From: JAEUIV01 sp033763795
Lineage (GTDB): Bacteria > Planctomycetota > Phycisphaerae > Phycisphaerales > UBA1924
Direction: 5' to 3'
DNA length: 64,000 nt
Assembly: GCA_033763795.1 (NCBI GenBank)
Contig: JANRJV010000004.1
Span: 1-64,000, forward strand
The position numbers were made by a program, and so were the translations under genes. How positions within the stretch are numbered: position 1 is the first letter of the stretch; each line of letters begins with the position of its first letter. Shown here piece by piece: positions 60,804 to 64,000 of the stretch. Under the pieces are notes generated by a model. That model ran no database searches and was not told where the DNA came from. It saw only the letters and a list, made by a program, of their open reading frames with translations.

Positions 60804-62189
60804 TCACGGGCACGTCGCGTTGAAGTTCCGCAGGACGTCGACGACATCCGCGAAGTTCACACTTCGGTCGCCGTTCGCATCGCCCGGGCAGGCAGGGGGA
60901 AGGGCAGTCCCCCATGAGAAAGCCGCCGCGCTGAAGAAGAAAGTGGCGCTGCCCGAGTCCGTTCCGTTGCTGTCGTCCTGCTGCGCCCCGACGATAAGGT
61001 CATCGAAGCCATCGTTGTTCACATCTCCCACGCCGCTGACGGACCAGCCGAAGTAGTCCTCCGCCGAATCGCCGTTGAAGGTGTGGAGGACCGCCCCGGT
61101 GGCCCCGGAGAAGACGCGGGCGCTGCCGGAATCTGTGCCGTTGTTGTCATCGAGAATTGCCCCAACGATGACGTCGTCGAAGCCGTCGTTGTTGACATCT
61201 CCCGCGCCGCTGACGGAGAAGCCGAAGTTGTCAAACTCAGAGTCACCGTTGAAGGTGTGGAGGACGGCGCCGGTCGCACCGGAGAAAACCTGGGCGCTGC
61301 CGGAGTCGACGCCGTTGTTGTCGTCGAGCCAAGCTCCGACGATGAGGTCGTCAAAGCCGTCGTTGTTGACGTCCCCTGCGCCGCTGACGGAATAGCCGAA
61401 GTAGTCCCCTGCCGAGTCGCCGTTGAAGGCGTAGAGGACGCCGCCGGTCGATCCAGAGAACACGCGGACGGTGCCGGAGAACGGGCCGTTGTTGAAGCTC
61501 TGGGGTGCTCCGACAACGACATCGTCGAAGCCGTCATTATTCACGTCGCCCGCGTCGCTGACGGACCAGCCGAAGGAGAACTCGCCTCCGAAGGAATACA
61601 AGAGCTGCCCTGTGGCCCCGGAGAACACTCGGGCGGTGGGGAAGGCGGCGTCGGGATAGCTCCCAACGATGACGTCATCGAAGCCGTCGTTGTTCACGTC
61701 TCCCGCGCCGCTGACAGACCAGCCGAAAAAGTCCAACGCCGCGTCGCCGTTGAAGGTGTAGAGGATCGCGCCGGTGGCACCGGAGAAGACGAGGGCGCGG
61801 CCGACGGCGTAGCCGTTGCTGCTGTGGTAGGGGGCCCCGACGATGACGTCGTCGAAGCCGTCGCCGTTCACATCTCCCGCGCCGCTGACGGAAATGCCGA
61901 GAAAGTCCTCCACCGCGCCGCCGTTGAAGGTGTAGAGGATCGCACCGGTCGCGCCGGAGACAACGCGCGCGCTGCCGAAGTCGGCGAACCCGGTCCCGGG
62001 TATCCCGACGATGAAGTCTTCGAAACCGTCGTTGTTCACATCGCCCGCCCCGCTGACGGAGTAACCGCAGTTATCGAACGGCGCGTCTCCCTTGAAGGGG
62101 AAGACAGGGACGTAAACGACCTGCCCGGCGGCCGCGGACGCCACCATCGCCAACGCCACAGGTCCCCACACAGTCCGGCAATTCATCAT
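60804..62189 (-). CDS. Secreted seven-bladed FG-GAP propeller protein with dockerin-like tail (paralogue 2)
   Basis: 461 residues: signal peptide (about 1-22), seven FG-GAP blades (34-422) and the tail CPGDANGDRSVNFADVVDVL ending TCP. Blade consensus SGAGDVNNDGFDDVIVGA carries a calcium loop. The third and fourth blades are shortened. The next gene upstream (62436-63836) is a close paralogue: the signal peptides, the blade sequences, the identical last 28 residues and the 5' leader are shared. AAAGGGG precedes ATG 62189. Confidence 0.9.
   Translation of the reverse strand: MMNCRTVWGPVALAMVASAAAGQVVYVPVFPFKGDAPFDNCGYSVSGAGDVNNDGFEDFIVGIPGTGFADFGSARVVSGATGAILYTFNGGAVEDFLGISVSGAGDVNGDGFDDVIVGAPYHSSNGYAVGRALVFSGATGAILYTFNGDAALDFFGWSVSGAGDVNNDGFDDVIVGSYPDAAFPTARVFSGATGQLLYSFGGEFSFGWSVSDAGDVNNDGFDDVVVGAPQSFNNGPFSGTVRVFSGSTGGVLYAFNGDSAGDYFGYSVSGAGDVNNDGFDDLIVGAWLDDNNGVDSGSAQVFSGATGAVLHTFNGDSEFDNFGFSVSGAGDVNNDGFDDVIVGAILDDNNGTDSGSARVFSGATGAVLHTFNGDSAEDYFGWSVSGVGDVNNDGFDDLIVGAQQDDSNGTDSGSATFFFSAAAFSWGTALPPACPGDANGDRSVNFADVVDVLRNFNATCP
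60924..62090 (-). repeat. Seven tandem FG-GAP repeats, partly near-identical DNA
   Basis: Units of about 174 bp, the last three very similar to each other and to those in the upstream paralogue. This makes recombination between units or between the two genes likely. Confidence 0.85.
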
Positions 62190-62200
62190 CGTTCCCCTTT

Positions 62201-62253
62201 CACGAGTTCCGCGGCTCATGCCGCCCCCACTTCGCTCAGCCAGGCGGAGTGCA
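62201..62253 (-). repeat. Duplicated leader block, copy 1
   Basis: 53 bp that match 63848-63900 with one mismatch. It lies 12-64 nt before the ATG of paralogue 2 and contains a GCGGC-TCAT-GCCGC hairpin (stem conserved in both copies, loop changed). Confidence 0.9.
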
Positions 62254-62290
62254 CCCACTCGAAACTCGTCGCGTGCGGCACTCGCTCCGT

Positions 62291-62328
62291 CGCGCATACG
62301 ATGCCACCGGTTTTACCCCAAGCAAATC
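62291..62328 (-). promoter_or_regulatory. Conserved upstream block, copy 1 (GATTTGCTTGGGGT)
   Basis: This block about 100-140 nt before the ATG is shared with 63937-63974 upstream of paralogue 3, while the DNA between block and leader is less conserved. It probably contains the promoter; TTGCTT could be a -35 box. Confidence 0.4.
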
Positions 62329-62435
62329 GCAGACGCGGGTTCGCGCACGAATACGCTCAACGGCTGGAAAATAGGCGAGAGGAGCCGCCACAGCAGCTTC
62401 TCGCCTTCACCGCAAGCGATATTGCCCCAGCTCTC

Positions 62436-63836
62436 TCAGGGGCACGTCGCGTTGAAGTTCCGCAGGACGTCGACGACATCCGCGAAGTTCACGCTCCGGT
62501 CGCCGTTCGCATCGCCCGGGCACGGCGCGGGCGGAGCGGGCAGCGGCACGCTGAAGAAAACTCGCGCGCTGCCGGAGTTTTCGCCGTTGTTGTCGTCCCA
62601 GTAGGCCCCGACGATGAGGTCGTCGAAGCCGTCGTTGTTGACATCCCCCGCGCCGCTGACCGAGAAGCCGAACAGGTCGCCCTCCGAGTCGCCGGTGAAC
62701 GTGTAGAGGATCGCGCCGGTGGCCCCCGAAAAGACGCGGGCGCTGCCGGAGTTAAAGCCGACATTGTCATCGAATCGCGCGCCGACTATGAAATCGTCGG
62801 AACCGTCGTTGCTCACGTCTCCCGCGCCGCTGACGGAGACGCCGAACTGGTCGCCCCCCGAGTCGCCGTTGAACGTGGAGAGGATGGCACCGGTTGCGCC
62901 GGAGAAGACGCGGGCGCTGCCGGATGCATCGCCGTTGTTGTCGTCGAACAAGGCTCCGACGATGAGGTCGCCGAAGCCGTCGTTGTTCACATCTCCCGCG
63001 CCACTGACGGACCAGCCGAAGAGGTCGCCCGCCGAGTCCCCGTTGAAGGTGTAGAGGACAGCGCCTGTCGCGCCCGAGAACACGTTCGCGCTTCCGGAAT
63101 CCACGCCGTTGCTGTCGTCCCAGCGTGCTCCGACGATGAGGTCGTCGAAGCCATCGTTGTTGACGTCCCCGGCGCCGCTAACGGAATGGCCGAACCAGTC
63201 GTCCGCCGAGTCGCCGTTGAAGGTGTACAGGACGGCCCCGGTCGCGCCGGAAAGAACGCGCGCGCTGCCGGAGTCAATGCCGTTGTCGTCGTCGAGTCGG
63301 GCCCCCACGATAAGGTCGTCGAATCCGTCGTTATTGACGTCGCCCGCGCCGCTGACAGAGCTGCCGAAGTTATCGCCAGCCGAGTCGCCGTTGAAGGTGT
63401 AGAGGACGGCCCCGGTCGCGCCGGAGAATACGCGCGCGCTCCCAGATCCATCGCCGTTGTTGTCGTCGAGATTTGCCCCGACGATGAGATCGTCGAACCC
63501 ATCATTGTTGACGTCGCCCGCGCCGCTGACGGAGAAGCCGAAGTTATCACCAGCCGAGTCGCCGTTGAACGTGTAGAGGACGGCCCCGGTCGCTCCCGAG
63601 AAGACACGGGCGCTGCCGGATTCGATGCCGTTGTTGTCGTCGAAATGTGCCCCGACGATGAAGTCGTCGAAGCCATCGTTGTTTACATCCCCCGCTCCGC
63701 TGACGGACCAGCCAAAGAAATCGCCCGCCGAGTCGCCGGTGAACGGGTACGAAGGAGCGTGGACGACCTGCGCCCCGGCCGCGGACGCCGCCATCGCCAC
63801 CGCCAACACCCCGCACACAGTCCGCCAATCCATCAT
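62436..63836 (-). CDS. Secreted seven-bladed FG-GAP propeller protein with dockerin-like tail (paralogue 3)
   Basis: 466 residues: signal peptide (about 1-22), exactly seven blades of 58 residues (34-431), then the tail CPGDANGDRSVNFADVVDVL ending TCP. Each blade reads GDSxGDxFGxSVSGAGDVNN, then DGFDDxIVGAxxDDNNG and GSARVFSGATG. The even blade length suggests a closed seven-bladed propeller like integrin alpha. Two adjacent ATGs (63836, 63833) follow a GAGAGGAG ribosome site. Expression may be controlled by the conserved leader. Confidence 0.9.
   Translation of the reverse strand: MMDWRTVCGVLAVAMAASAAGAQVVHAPSYPFTGDSAGDFFGWSVSGAGDVNNDGFDDFIVGAHFDDNNGIESGSARVFSGATGAVLYTFNGDSAGDNFGFSVSGAGDVNNDGFDDLIVGANLDDNNGDGSGSARVFSGATGAVLYTFNGDSAGDNFGSSVSGAGDVNNDGFDDLIVGARLDDDNGIDSGSARVLSGATGAVLYTFNGDSADDWFGHSVSGAGDVNNDGFDDLIVGARWDDSNGVDSGSANVFSGATGAVLYTFNGDSAGDLFGWSVSGAGDVNNDGFGDLIVGALFDDNNGDASGSARVFSGATGAILSTFNGDSGGDQFGVSVSGAGDVSNDGSDDFIVGARFDDNVGFNSGSARVFSGATGAILYTFTGDSEGDLFGFSVSGAGDVNNDGFDDLIVGAYWDDNNGENSGSARVFFSVPLPAPPAPCPGDANGDRSVNFADVVDVLRNFNATCP
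62544..63737 (-). repeat. Seven near-identical 174-bp FG-GAP repeats
   Basis: Seven in-frame units of 58 codons, highly similar at DNA level. This is the most regular repeat array in the window. Confidence 0.9.
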
Positions 63837-63847
63837 CGCTCTCCTCT

Positions 63848-63900
63848 CACGAGTTCCGCGGCTTATGCCGCCCCCACTTCGCTCAGCCAGGCGGAGTGCA
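63848..63900 (-). repeat. Duplicated leader block, copy 2
   Basis: Matches 62201-62253 with one mismatch; contains GCGGC-TTAT-GCCGC (63858-63871), 22-35 nt before the ATG at 63836. The mismatch falls in the hairpin loop. Confidence 0.9.
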
Positions 63901-63936
63901 CTCCACCTGAAAAGCGGCACACCCACGCCTATCCCG

Positions 63937-63974
63937 CCCCACAAGGATGACACCCGTTTAACCCCAAGCAAATC
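63937..63974 (-). promoter_or_regulatory. Conserved upstream block, copy 2 (GATTTGCTTGGGGT)
   Basis: Second copy of the upstream block, at about the same distance from its ATG as copy 1. The last 26 bases of the window beyond it hold nothing recognisable. Confidence 0.4.
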
Positions 63975-64000
63975 ACAAACAGCCGCTTCGAGCGCAAACT

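Overview
The window looks like chromosomal DNA from a GC-rich member of the Planctomycetota, most likely class Phycisphaerae. This rests on the strongly GC-biased third codon positions, many large secreted proteins (FG-GAP propellers, lectin and delta-60 repeats) that end in a short Cys-bracketed dockerin-like module, and an exosortase locus with a PEP-CTERM-like substrate. No rRNA, tRNA, CRISPR array, insertion sequence or intact prophage was seen. I call 50 protein-coding genes; one is cut by the left edge.

Layout. 1-13 kb: a partial hypothetical gene, inorganic pyrophosphatase, a UPF0316 membrane protein, a secreted double-lectin protein, a DUF1801 protein with a histone-H1-like tail, a FlgM-like anti-sigma factor, a HIT protein, aspartate-semialdehyde dehydrogenase and a secreted FG-GAP/Ig protein. 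13.3-14.2 kb: a lower-GC stretch with two small unknown genes. 14.2-29 kb: a VCBS/FG-GAP protein, a trypsin-like protease, and a minus-strand run holding DUF4230, a membrane protein, a diguanylate cyclase, a DUF6580 transporter-like protein, a DUF4430 protein and a 1440-residue PQQ-propeller protein.

29-43.3 kb: an exopolysaccharide/exosortase locus on the minus strand. In transcription order it holds an outer-membrane export lipoprotein (SLBB), exosortase, EpsI, a 1594-residue TPR protein, a Wzz/BY-kinase-like protein, an NAD-dependent epimerase and a WecA-type phosphosugar transferase, then an AhpD-like protein. A TTGACA-17-TAGTGT promoter precedes it. The kinase-like protein lacks the P-loop lysine. 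A likely exosortase substrate is encoded 6 kb away at 49.4 kb.

43.6-55 kb: lipoyl synthase, a SpoIIE phosphatase, an HD-GYP protein, a lipoprotein, an EVE protein, a Cys-rich repeat protein with its own promoter/operator and terminator, the PEP-CTERM-like protein, a DNA polymerase III delta' subunit, and two tandem DUF4190/pseudopilin-like paralogues. 55-64 kb: a methyltransferase, three seven-bladed FG-GAP propeller proteins (two of them a tandem duplication that includes the 5' leader), an amidohydrolase and a delta-60-repeat protein.

The most interesting signals are: (i) the exosortase locus with a degenerate BY-kinase; (ii) seven genes without a Shine-Dalgarno sequence whose start codon lies 6-8 nt after a TANNNT (mostly TANNCT) -10-like hexamer, which suggests leaderless mRNAs; (iii) the Cys-rich repeat protein; (iv) the shared C-terminal CPGD...VNFAD module on six secreted proteins; and (v) the duplicated leader of the terminal propeller genes.
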